In this document: one piece after another, positions 25,253-33,274 of the stretch
Numbering within the stretch: position 1 is the stretch's first letter
How the letters are laid out: each line of letters starts with the position of its first letter
The notes under the pieces: generated by a model
The model's database searches: none
Seen by the model: only the letters and a program-made list of their open reading frames with translations
Told to the model about the DNA's origin: nothing
Program-made: the position numbers and the translations under genes
NCBI RefSeq assembly: GCF_000576555.1
Contig: NZ_CP007145.1
Span: forward strand, 1,984,001 to 2,048,000
Source: Hymenobacter swuensis DY53
Lineage (GTDB): Bacteria; Bacteroidota; Bacteroidia; Cytophagales; Hymenobacteraceae
Reading direction: 5' to 3'
DNA: 64,000 bases

Positions 25253-26071
25253 TCAAACTTCAGGCTGGCACCTCGGGCAGGTGTAGGTGGCCCGACCGCC
25301 AACGTAGGTTTTTGCTATTAGCGTACGGGGGTGGCGGGGACAGTGCAGATGGGCATCGGTGCCGGGAGTAGCGGAATCATCCCATTCGCGGGCGTGAATA
25401 AGGAAGCTGGCCGGAAACCGGCGGTAGTTGGCTTCGTGCGCAATAGCCGTACGTAACACCAATAGAATAGACGCATGCAGCCGCCTGAATTCGGCCTCAG
25501 ATAATGTATTGGCAATACGCTCCGGATGTATTTTGGCCTGAAACAGTACTTCATCTACAATCCAGTTACCCAATCCGGCCGTGAGGCTTTGGTCGAGTAG
25601 TAGAGGCTTGAGGATGGTTTTGCGCCGGCTGAGCTTAGTTTGCAGTTCCTCAACCGTAATATCCAAAGCATCTGGCCCCAGCTTTTTGGTCTGCCGGTAG
25701 GCGTCCACGCTGTCGGCCAGCCGGATGCGGCCGAATTTGCGGGCATCCACGAAGGCCACACGCAGCCCGGAATCAAGGTGAAGAGCTACGCGGGTGAAGC
25801 GCGGGGCGTCGGCTTCGTCGCGGTAGGCGCCCACGTCGCCGGTCATGCCGAAATGTAGCACCAGCACCCGGCCGTCGTCCAGCAGCAGGAAGCAGTTTTT
25901 GCCCAGGCGACTGGTACCCGTGACGGTACGGCCTACTACGGCGCGGCGCAGGGTGTCTTCATCGACTCCCAGTACGTGGGTGTCTTTGACTTCGAAAGCA
26001 GTAATGGTCTGGTGCGTGACCAGCTCATCGAGAAAGCGGCGGTAGGTTTCGACTTCGGGTAGTTCGGGCAT
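25253..26071 (-). CDS. Formamidopyrimidine-DNA glycosylase / endonuclease VIII family
   Basis: 272 aa, ATG at 26071. Starts MPELPEVE, giving the N-terminal Pro nucleophile and Glu3 needed for base excision and beta,delta-lyase action. Helix-two-turn-helix region LLLDQSLTAGLGNWIVDEVLF with the conserved Asn is intact. The C-terminal zinc finger is unusual: the first pair reads CPRH (C-x2-H), the second CPRC (C-x2-C). Repairs oxidised bases in DNA. Stands alone; whether closer to Fpg or Nei cannot be settled by eye. Confidence 0.93.
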   Translation of the reverse strand: MPELPEVETYRRFLDELVTHQTITAFEVKDTHVLGVDEDTLRRAVVGRTVTGTSRLGKNCFLLLDDGRVLVLHFGMTGDVGAYRDEADAPRFTRVALHLDSGLRVAFVDARKFGRIRLADSVDAYRQTKKLGPDALDITVEELQTKLSRRKTILKPLLLDQSLTAGLGNWIVDEVLFQAKIHPERIANTLSEAEFRRLHASILLVLRTAIAHEANYRRFPASFLIHAREWDDSATPGTDAHLHCPRHPRTLIAKTYVGGRATYTCPRCQPEV

Positions 26072-26141
26072 GGAAATAGGGCAGGGGATAGGGTACCCGC
26101 TAGTAACTGCCGACCTCCGGTTTCGGTTGCGCCAAGGGCTG

Positions 26142-27044
26142 CTACAACGTCAGGAGGCCCTGCACTACCACCACGGCCGTGCCGCTGATGCGCACAGCCT
26201 CAATGGCGTGGGGCGGCCCCAACACCTGCACCTGCACGGTGCCTGCCCGGCCCAGCCAATGGCCCTGCTCAGCCACAAACGTAGGGGAAGTCAGCAGTCC
26301 GTAATGCCACAGGTAAGCGGCCATGCCGCCCGTCGCCGAGCCCGTTACGGGGTCTTCCAGCACGTCGGGTGGGGTGCAGATATGGCGGGCAAAAGTCTGG
26401 CCGGCCGGCGTAGCGCCCTGCAGACAGAACAGGTGGGAGCTAAAGAAACCACTGGCTTGTCGGTAGGCTTCCAGGGCCGCCGGCTGGGGCAGGCCGGCGC
26501 GCCGCAACGCGTCCATGTCGCGCAGAGGCACCATCAGCTGCGGCGTGCCGGTACTCACGGTCTGAATGACGGCTCCCGGCAGCAGGTCGCCGGGGGTGAG
26601 GCCGAACATCGGCAGCACCTCGGCGGCATCATGCACGGGGCCGAAAACGGGGCGGCGCTGCGTCATATGAATCCGGCAGGGCTGCCCGGGCTCAGCCGCT
26701 TCCACGGCCACGGCAATGGGGCCGTGGAGGAGTTCCAGCGTGAGAGCCAGTTCGGTGGGGCCGGTAGGGCGGGCCAGGCGGCCGGTGTGCAGCAAAGCCG
26801 TGAGGGTGGCAATGGTAGGGTGCCCGGCCAGCGGAATCTCCTCGGCCGGGGTGAAGTACCGCACGGCGAAATCAGCAGAAGCAGAACGTCGCACAAAGGC
26901 CGTTTCGGGCTGGTTGAACTCGCGGGCCAGTTGCTGCATCCGCTCAGGCGGGAGGTCGTCGGCATCGAGCACCACAGCGCAGGAATTGCCGCCTAGCGCG
27001 GTTTCGGTAAATGCGTCAACCAATAAAAACGGATATGCAGCCAT
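26142..27044 (-). CDS. PhzF-family isomerase/epimerase-like protein
   Basis: 300 aa from ATG 27044 (MAAYPFLLVDAFTETALGGN); an upstream ATG at 27062 is possible but the conserved start is PFLLVDAF. Family marks: VDAF...GGNSCAVVLDADDL, FNQPETAFV with the catalytic Glu, PLAGHPTIAT and the late DPVTGSATGGMAAYL. PhzF-like proteins have the diaminopimelate-epimerase fold; this is a general member and no phenazine genes are near. Cytoplasmic. Confidence 0.92.
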   Translation of the reverse strand: MAAYPFLLVDAFTETALGGNSCAVVLDADDLPPERMQQLAREFNQPETAFVRRSASADFAVRYFTPAEEIPLAGHPTIATLTALLHTGRLARPTGPTELALTLELLHGPIAVAVEAAEPGQPCRIHMTQRRPVFGPVHDAAEVLPMFGLTPGDLLPGAVIQTVSTGTPQLMVPLRDMDALRRAGLPQPAALEAYRQASGFFSSHLFCLQGATPAGQTFARHICTPPDVLEDPVTGSATGGMAAYLWHYGLLTSPTFVAEQGHWLGRAGTVQVQVLGPPHAIEAVRISGTAVVVVQGLLTL

Positions 27045-27207
27045 TGGCTTCAGGCAACTCAAAAGGTGAAAAGTGCCCCAAATGTAACGGCCGGCCTCCC
27101 AATTTCCGGGAAGCCGGCCGCGTACGGTGCCGGTGCTGTTTCAGCGGTACATAAGAACGTCATGCTTCGCCATATGCTCTGCATGGCGCTCTATGCATGT
27201 TTTCGAA

Positions 27208-28098
27208 CTACGACGGGTCTGAGAGCAGGGCTACCTGCCGGCCGCTGGTATCCACGATGCTGCCCGAGCGACTGATGTACAGTCGGCGCTGCTGCTCATC
27301 CACCAGCACGTACGGGTAGTTCACGCTTTCGGAACGGGTTAGGCGGCCTACTACCTGCGCCGTGCGTTCATCCCGGTCGAGGCGGACAACGCTCAGGCGG
27401 TTGGTGATGTAATAATCCTGTTCTGGATTGTTGCGGAAGACGATTTTCCCCAGCACGCTTACCGGCGAGGCGGTGTTGGCTGCCACCGTGCGTACCGGTG
27501 CGGTGTTGCGGTTAGCCAGTACTGCCGGTGCCGCCGAAGGAGCCGCCACGCGGTTGCTGGCTATAATCTGCTGACTGGCCCGTTGCCAGCCTTCCCCAAT
27601 GGAAGCCAAGCGGGAACCCCGGCCGGGGTGCGTGGGCGAAGCTTCCTCATCAGAAACCACAGCCATGCCGGCCTGGGCCTGGGCCAGACTGGCTCCCATT
27701 TTCCGCAGTACGAAGCCCGAAAACTCGTCGGCCTCCAGCTCGTCGGCGGGGTTGGAGCCACCGGGGCGGAGTGTGTGCCCATTGAGGTGGTGGCCCATTT
27801 CGTGAGCCAGAATGCTAATGCCGGCCCAGTCGGTGCGGCCGGCGCGGTTCACGGCGGCCACAAACTGCGGGTTATACAGTAAGTAGCGTTGGCCGCCGTA
27901 TACCACGGCGGCGGCGTTCTGTACTTCTGTGGTAGCCCGCAGCTGGAACCGGGGTTTCAGGCCCACCACATCAGTGATTTCGCGCAGTACGTCGCGCTGG
28001 CCGGTAGTGGCCGATTGGGCTTCGGCTGAGCCGGTTATAACAAGCCACCCGGCAAGTACCAGACCTGCGAAGCGGCGGAAAAAGCGTGGGTGGTTCAT
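27208..28098 (-). CDS. Secreted putative zinc metallopeptidase (M48-like)
   Basis: 296 aa from ATG 28098 (MNHPRFFRRF, signal peptide to about residue 30, SAEAQS). Zinc motif HEMGHHLNGH (ISILAHEMGHHLNGHTL, about 113-129) and the distal Glu in ADELEADEFSGFVLRKMGA fit the gluzincin layout HExxH ... ExxxD of M48 peptidases. The C-terminal part (about 200-296) is a linker and a beta-rich tail with YPYVLVDEQQRRLYISRSG. Periplasmic or secreted. Divergent from the T9SS cargo gene at 28285. Confidence 0.82.
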   Translation of the reverse strand: MNHPRFFRRFAGLVLAGWLVITGSAEAQSATTGQRDVLREITDVVGLKPRFQLRATTEVQNAAAVVYGGQRYLLYNPQFVAAVNRAGRTDWAGISILAHEMGHHLNGHTLRPGGSNPADELEADEFSGFVLRKMGASLAQAQAGMAVVSDEEASPTHPGRGSRLASIGEGWQRASQQIIASNRVAAPSAAPAVLANRNTAPVRTVAANTASPVSVLGKIVFRNNPEQDYYITNRLSVVRLDRDERTAQVVGRLTRSESVNYPYVLVDEQQRRLYISRSGSIVDTSGRQVALLSDPS

Positions 28099-28284
28099 GG
28101 AAAAGTGCTTTTTGTGTGAAAATGTAGTTGGCAATTACCTTGCCGGAAAAGTTGAGCAAGGCTTTGTGGAATTTTACCGATTGACGGCACGTTGTGCAAT
28201 TTCCTTGTATATTCGCCGCTGCAGATATATGCTGCAATGATGGGCGAGAAGATACAGGCGGGAGCGAGAAAATTTCTGAGCTAC

Positions 28285-30360
28285 ATGAAAAAAACACAAT
28301 TACCACGGAAAGGGTTCCTGCGTGCAGGGCTTGGTGTATGCGGTTTGGTACTGGCACTGGCGGGCCCCGCGCGGGCCCAGGAAGCGTGTCTATTGCAGCC
28401 CTTGTCGTGGGCGCAGCGGCTACAGGAGGCCCCGCTGGTCGTGGAGGCGCGGGTGCAGGCCGTGCGCAGCCAGGACACCGGCCCGCACATTCTCACCTTC
28501 AACGAGCTGGAGGTATTTAAAGTATTCCGGGGTGCGTTGCCGGCCGGAAAACTGACGCTGGTAACCGAAGGTGGCACTGTGGGCATGCGCCGTGAGGAAG
28601 TGTCTAACGCGCCCACACTGGCAACGGGGGAGCAGGCCATTTTCCTGCTCCAACCCGACCCCACCCAGTCCGGTAGCTACCGGCTGGCGGCCGGCCCTCA
28701 GGGCCTAATCCGCCTGGACTTAACCACGGCTACCGCCGCCGACCCGTTCCGGCGCTATACATCCATTACCGAGGAGCTTTATCCTACGTTGCAGGCCCAA
28801 ACCGGACAGGCCTACCGCGAAATCCAACCGAACGAAGCTCTGCTGGCCCGTCTGAGCCGGGTTGCGCGCCCGGCCGCTGCACCGGTTATTGCCGATTTCA
28901 GCCCCACAACCGTCACGGCCGGCACCCGAACGGTACTGACCATCACCGGCTCGGGGTTTGGGGCCACGCGCGGTATCGGGACGGTGGGATTCAGCAACGC
29001 CAACAATGGCGGGACTTCGTTTGTGTCGCCGCTAGCGGGGGAATATTTGAGCTGGTCAGACACTGAGATACAGGTGCGGGTGCCTTCCGTGACGGTGGGC
29101 GGGGCAGGCCCGGCCGGTACGGGCCGGCTGCTGATTACCAACGGCACTTCAGAAAGCAGTCTGAGCGGCACCAATCTGACGGTAGATTACTCCCTGACCA
29201 ACATTGAATCAAACGAGGCACCGGCGCCGGTGGCGCTGGTGAGCCGCGACGGCACTGGCGGCTACACGCTCACGTACAACCAGAATTTTGCGGCCAATAC
29301 CGCTGCTACGGCTTCCTTCGAGCGGGCCCTTACCACCTGGCGTAACGGGGTGGGAGCCAACCGCAAAATAGCGGCCGGCACGACTACCATCAACTCCAAC
29401 GTAGCCAACGACAACGTGAACGTGGTGAGCTTTGATGATGCCACCGAACTGCCGGCCGGCGTGCTGGGGGTGACGTATTCTTACTTCTCCGGCTGCTCCA
29501 ATGGCGCGGGCGGCTTCAACTGGGTGCTGGCGGGTACCGACTATATTTTTGACGGGGAGCGGAACTGGCAGTATGGCCCGGCGGCGCCCACCGGCGGGCA
29601 GACAGACTTTGAAACCGTGTCGTTGCACGAGCAGGGCCACGGGATTCAGCTGGGCCACATCATTAAACCCGGCGCGGTGATGCACTACGCCATTGCGGCC
29701 AACACCCAGAACCGGGTGCTCAACCCCACCAACGATGTGGCTGGCGGCAACGCCGAAATCAACTTCAGCCTGAGTGCCCTGCGCTGCGGCAACCCCAGCT
29801 ACGTGCGCCTGACGTCCACGCTGCCCGTGACGCTGGTCAGCTTCGGGGCCGAGCCGGTGAGTGGGGGAGTGCGGCTGCGCTGGCAGACAGCGGCGGAAGT
29901 AAACAGTGCCTTCTTTGCAGTAGAAACCACCCAGAACCCGGCCGGCGAGTGGCAGGAACTACAGCGTCAACCCGCCGCCGGCAACTCCACCACGGCGCGC
30001 AACTACGAGTACCTCGATACCCGGGCCGTGGCCGGACCGCGCTACTACCGCCTGCGCCAGCAGGATGAGGATGGCACCGTGTACTATTCTTCTGTGGTAA
30101 TGGTGACTGTAGCCGGATCCGGCGAGCTGGTAGCGTATCCGAACCCCTTCAGCGCGGAGCTGCGGGTAGCGTTGCCCGCCGCCGAAGCCGCTACCCTGCG
30201 CCTCTACGACTTGGCGGGTCATCTGGTGCGGGAGCAGCTAGTGCCGGCCGGGCAAACGGCCGTAGAGGTACCGGATACGGCCCTGCGTCCGGGCCTGTAT
30301 ATCCTGGAATGGCGTACTGTCGGCGGCCAACTAGCGCGTACCCGGGTGGTGAAGCAGTAA
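28285..30360 (+). CDS. Secreted metzincin-like metalloprotease with IPT/TIG domain and T9SS sorting domain
   Basis: 691 aa from ATG 28285 (MKKTQLPRKGF, signal peptide ending ARAQ); frame is open further upstream. Residues about 200-305 form an IPT/TIG domain (IADFSPTTVTAGTRTVLTIT). A catalytic-like region follows with H448-E449-x2-H452-x5-H458 in HEQGHGIQLGH and a Met-turn-like VMHY at M466, the metzincin (matrixin-type) zinc site. The last 75 residues, from LVAYPNPFSAELRV to RTRVVKQ, are a type A T9SS C-terminal sorting domain, so the protein is exported through the type IX system and anchored or released at the surface. Substrate unknown. Confidence 0.85.
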   Translation: MKKTQLPRKGFLRAGLGVCGLVLALAGPARAQEACLLQPLSWAQRLQEAPLVVEARVQAVRSQDTGPHILTFNELEVFKVFRGALPAGKLTLVTEGGTVGMRREEVSNAPTLATGEQAIFLLQPDPTQSGSYRLAAGPQGLIRLDLTTATAADPFRRYTSITEELYPTLQAQTGQAYREIQPNEALLARLSRVARPAAAPVIADFSPTTVTAGTRTVLTITGSGFGATRGIGTVGFSNANNGGTSFVSPLAGEYLSWSDTEIQVRVPSVTVGGAGPAGTGRLLITNGTSESSLSGTNLTVDYSLTNIESNEAPAPVALVSRDGTGGYTLTYNQNFAANTAATASFERALTTWRNGVGANRKIAAGTTTINSNVANDNVNVVSFDDATELPAGVLGVTYSYFSGCSNGAGGFNWVLAGTDYIFDGERNWQYGPAAPTGGQTDFETVSLHEQGHGIQLGHIIKPGAVMHYAIAANTQNRVLNPTNDVAGGNAEINFSLSALRCGNPSYVRLTSTLPVTLVSFGAEPVSGGVRLRWQTAAEVNSAFFAVETTQNPAGEWQELQRQPAAGNSTTARNYEYLDTRAVAGPRYYRLRQQDEDGTVYYSSVVMVTVAGSGELVAYPNPFSAELRVALPAAEAATLRLYDLAGHLVREQLVPAGQTAVEVPDTALRPGLYILEWRTVGGQLARTRVVKQ

Positions 30361-30381
30361 GCTTCACTTTCGTCTCTATGT

Positions 30382-30423
30382 AAAAAGCCGCCGGTCCGAA
30401 ATGCTTCGGGCCGGCGGCTTTTT
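30382..30423. terminator. Bidirectional terminator
   Basis: 17-bp arms (AAAAAGCCGCCGGTCCG at 30382-30398, matching 30407-30423 with one wobble) and a T run. Between the convergent T9SS cargo and ABC exporter genes. Confidence 0.85.
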
Positions 30424-30449
30424 TGCTGCTGTTTAAGGAAAGCGGACAA

Positions 30450-30475
30450 TAGCGCGAACTGCAAAGTTCGCGCTA
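30450..30475. repeat. Short perfect palindrome of the GTAGCGCGAA family
   Basis: TAGCGCGAACT-GCAA-AGTTCGCGCTA, 11-bp perfect arms, 4 bp before the stop of the ABC exporter gene. Same head sequence as the long palindrome at 39533-39610. Confidence 0.6.
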
Positions 30476-30479
30476 CTGC

Positions 30480-32270
30480 TTAAGCGGGCTGAGGCTGGGG
30501 GCGAATAGAGGCCTGGGGCCGCTCGCCAATCTGCTGGCGCCACATGGCGTAGTAGAGGCCGCGCTGGGCCAGCAGTTCCTCGTGGCGGCCGGCTTCGGCC
30601 ACATGGCCGCGCTCCAGCACGAAGATGCGGTCGGCGTGCAAAATGGTGCTCAGGCGGTGGGCAATGAGGATGGTGATGTGCTGGCGCGAACCCGACAACT
30701 CGCGCACGGTCTGGCTGATTTCCTCTTCCGTGAGCGAGTCGAGAGCCGACGTGGCTTCGTCGAAGACCAGCAGGGTGGGATGGCGCAACAGGGCCCGGGC
30801 AATGCTGAGGCGCTGCTTTTCGCCGCCCGATACTTTCACGCCGCCTTCGCCGATTACCGTATCCAGGCCCAGAGGGGCGCGGGCCAGCAGGGTATCGGCG
30901 GCGGCCTGGTGCAGGGCGTGCAGGCACTGCTCGTCGGTGGCGTGGGGAGCCACGAAACGTAGATTCTCGCGGATGGTGCCCGCAAACAGTTGGGTATCCT
31001 GGGTCACGAAGCCGATTTGCTCGCGCAGGGTGTCGAGGTCCAGTTCGGGGCCGGGGATGCCGTTGTAGAGAATCCGGCCCTGGGCTGGTGGGTAGAGGCC
31101 CACCAGCAGCTTCACCAGGGTAGTTTTGCCGGAGCCTGAGGGTCCCACGAAGGCAATGGTTTCGCCTAGCTTGGTCTGAAAGCTGATGCCGTCGAGGGCA
31201 GGGGCGCTGGCCGTTAGGTGCTGGAAATGCACGTCGTCGAAGGCCAGGGTTTCGATCTGCTCAATGGTTTTGGGGTGGGCCGGCTTGACTTCCTTAGGCG
31301 TGTCGAGAATCTGCTGGTAGTTGGCCAGGGACGCCTCGGTTTCGCGGTAGATGTTGATGAGGGTGCCCATTTCCTGCAGCGGCCCGAAAATGGCGAAGGA
31401 GTAGAAGAAGAACGTGATGAACTTGCCCGGCTGAATCACGCCCTGTACCACCAGAAACACCAGCATCAGCAGAATCACGTTGCGCATCAGGTTCACGAAC
31501 GTGCCCTGCACAAAGGACAGGGAGCGGAGGTAGCGCACCTTTTTCAGCTCCAGCTTCAGGATTTTTTCGGTGGTGGCGTTCAGGCGCTGGGTTTCCTGCT
31601 GGGCCAGCCCCAGGCTCTTGATCAGCTCAATGTTGCGCAAACTCTCGGTGGTGGAGCCGGCCAGGGCCGTGGTTTCGGCCACAATGGTTTTCTGAATCAC
31701 CTTGATGCGCTTGCTCAGAAAAAAGCTCAGCGTCGCCAGCAGCGGAATGGTGAGAAAATACACCAGCGCAATGGGCCAGTACACGCTGAGGGCGTACCAC
31801 GTCACGAAAATGATGCCCACCAGGGAGATGAACAGGATGTTGATGAAGCTCTGGATGAGCTTTTCCACGTCGGTGCGCACCTTCTGGAGCTTGCCCAGCG
31901 TCTCGCCCGAACGTTGGTCCTCGAACACCTGGTAGGGCAGCTCCAGGGAGTGGCGCAGGCCGTCGGAGTACAGCTCGGCCCCCAGTCGCTGGGTGATGAC
32001 GTTGGTGTAGTAGTCCTGGAAATTCTTGGCGATGCGCGACACCATGGCCACGCCCAGCGCCTTGAGCACGAGCAGGCCGGCCCCACCCGTGACGAATACC
32101 CAGAACGTAGGTTTCTGGAAGATTTTCAGGGCCGGCGACACGTACCGGTCAATAATCTGCCCCAGAATGTAAGGGTCGAGTAAAGAGAAGACCTGGTTGA
32201 TAGCAGCCAGCAGCAAAGCCAGCGCCAGCAGACCCTTATAGTGGCGCAGGTAGCGGTAGAGGAGTTTCAT
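30480..32270 (-). CDS. ABC exporter, fused permease and ATPase (MsbA/LmrA-like)
   Basis: 596 aa, ATG at 32270. Residues 1-320: six-helix ABC transmembrane domain (starts LLYRYLRHYKGLLALALLLAA; QVFEDQRSGETLGKLQKVRTD is the usual coupling region). Residues 340-580: ATPase with Walker A GPSGSGKTTLV, signature VSGGEKQRLSIARALL, Walker B LLVFDEATSALD and H-loop IAHRLST. A half-transporter that dimerises in the inner membrane; cargo may be lipid, peptide or drug. A 21-bp minisatellite lies just upstream of the start. Confidence 0.94.
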   Translation of the reverse strand: MKLLYRYLRHYKGLLALALLLAAINQVFSLLDPYILGQIIDRYVSPALKIFQKPTFWVFVTGGAGLLVLKALGVAMVSRIAKNFQDYYTNVITQRLGAELYSDGLRHSLELPYQVFEDQRSGETLGKLQKVRTDVEKLIQSFINILFISLVGIIFVTWYALSVYWPIALVYFLTIPLLATLSFFLSKRIKVIQKTIVAETTALAGSTTESLRNIELIKSLGLAQQETQRLNATTEKILKLELKKVRYLRSLSFVQGTFVNLMRNVILLMLVFLVVQGVIQPGKFITFFFYSFAIFGPLQEMGTLINIYRETEASLANYQQILDTPKEVKPAHPKTIEQIETLAFDDVHFQHLTASAPALDGISFQTKLGETIAFVGPSGSGKTTLVKLLVGLYPPAQGRILYNGIPGPELDLDTLREQIGFVTQDTQLFAGTIRENLRFVAPHATDEQCLHALHQAAADTLLARAPLGLDTVIGEGGVKVSGGEKQRLSIARALLRHPTLLVFDEATSALDSLTEEEISQTVRELSGSRQHITILIAHRLSTILHADRIFVLERGHVAEAGRHEELLAQRGLYYAMWRQQIGERPQASIRPQPQPA

Positions 32271-32378
32271 GCAGATTGAAAGAGGGGAGAAAGGCTACAA
32301 GCCCCGGGCCGGGTGAAATGTTCCGCCCCGGCAAAGGTCGCACGGATTTGCGCAGGTTCCTCGAGGCCGAAGACCAGG

Positions 32379-32546
32379 GCGGGACAGTGGACGATTGAAG
32401 CGGGACAGCGAAAACGTGAGGCGAGGCAGCGGATGACTGGGGCGGGACGGCGGAGAGTCGAGGCGGGACAGCGGATGACTGAGGCGAGGCAGCGGACTGT
32501 TGGGGCGGGGCAGCGGATGACTGGGGCAGGGCAATGGACTTTTTTG
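32379..32546. repeat. 21-bp tandem repeat (minisatellite), about 8 units
   Basis: Units start at 32379, 32400, 32421, 32442, 32463, 32484, 32505 and 32526; consensus GCGGGACAGCGGATGACTGG plus one base, drifting from unit to unit. Unit length is a multiple of three, and one minus-strand frame would read a Pro/Ser/Leu heptad repeat, but no start or conserved flank supports a protein. It fills the 348-bp gap (32271-32618) between the ABC exporter and the His-rich protein gene. Confidence 0.85.
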
Positions 32547-32618
32547 GTGGCCGGCTGCTGTTAGTCCGGGCAGCCAACTATACCTTTGCCCGAGATGGTC
32601 GGGAAATCCGGAGTACGT

Positions 32619-32978
32619 ATGCGTTGCAAATGGGCCGCCTGGGGGCTGCTGCTGCTGTTCATGCGCGTGCTCACGCCCGATGCGGCCGTGCTGCGTCTGC
32701 ACCTGCACCAGCACACCGACCACTCCCAGACCGATGCGGCCGTACGACTGGCCGGCCTGAAAGGACCGGTGGCCAAACACGTATTTTCGGACAAGCACCA
32801 GCACTGCTCCGTGGAGCACCTGTTCGATGCCCCGTTCCAGCCGGCCCTGCCGCTGACCCTGGCCGCGCCCTTCCGGCTGCCGGTTTACCCCGCGTACCGC
32901 CCGCAGGCGCCCGTTTGCCGGGCCTTGCACCTGCTGGACGGGGCCTGCCTGCGCGGCCCCCCGGCGGCCCGCGCCTAA
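32619..32978 (+). CDS. His-rich exported protein, probable metal binding
   Basis: 119 aa from ATG 32619; the frame is open upstream to TTG 32586. Short charged start, hydrophobic helix (5-19), then LHLHQHTDH (H28, H30, H32, H35) and KHVFSDKHQHCSVEH (H54, H60, H62, C63, H67) before FDAPFQPA. Small proteins with this His pattern and a similar FxPA ending are seen next to metal-related TonB receptors in Bacteroidota (recollection, unchecked). It precedes such a receptor by 296 bp. Periplasmic metal capture is plausible. Confidence 0.65.
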   Translation: MRCKWAAWGLLLLFMRVLTPDAAVLRLHLHQHTDHSQTDAAVRLAGLKGPVAKHVFSDKHQHCSVEHLFDAPFQPALPLTLAAPFRLPVYPAYRPQAPVCRALHLLDGACLRGPPAARA

Positions 32979-33274
32979 CGCGGGCCTGCGCCGCTGCCTA
33001 ACGACGCCGATTCGCGTCGGGAGCGGCGGGCTACTTCCTTTTTTTGGTTGATTTAACCGGAGCGTTTGAGCGCCCCGGCTCTGCCGTGGCCGGTCCGCGC
33101 GCGGAGAAATCAGCCGTAGGCCGGCCGCGTGAGGTGATTTTACTGCCGGGCGCAACGCAGCCGTTGCCCCGGGTTCTGGCAGTGCCTGCTTGGCAGCGCA
33201 CGCCTATTCTTCTTTTCTGACTTCAACCCACCCGGCGGCTTTGCGGCCCTGGGCCTGGGTATGCGCCTTCTTTC

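Noticed and set aside
32379..32546. CRISPR-like array
   Set aside because: Repeats are directly abutting 21-bp units without spacers, and no cas genes are present.
32295..33155. Minus-strand frame of 286 codons through the minisatellite reading Pro/Ser/Leu repeats
   Set aside because: No conserved flanks or start signals, and it overlaps the His-rich protein gene antisense.
32979..33274. Possible riboswitch (cobalamin type) before the TonB receptor at 33.3 kb
   Set aside because: GC-rich and able to fold, but no B12-box-like or other conserved riboswitch core was found; otherwise this 296-bp gap shows nothing specific.
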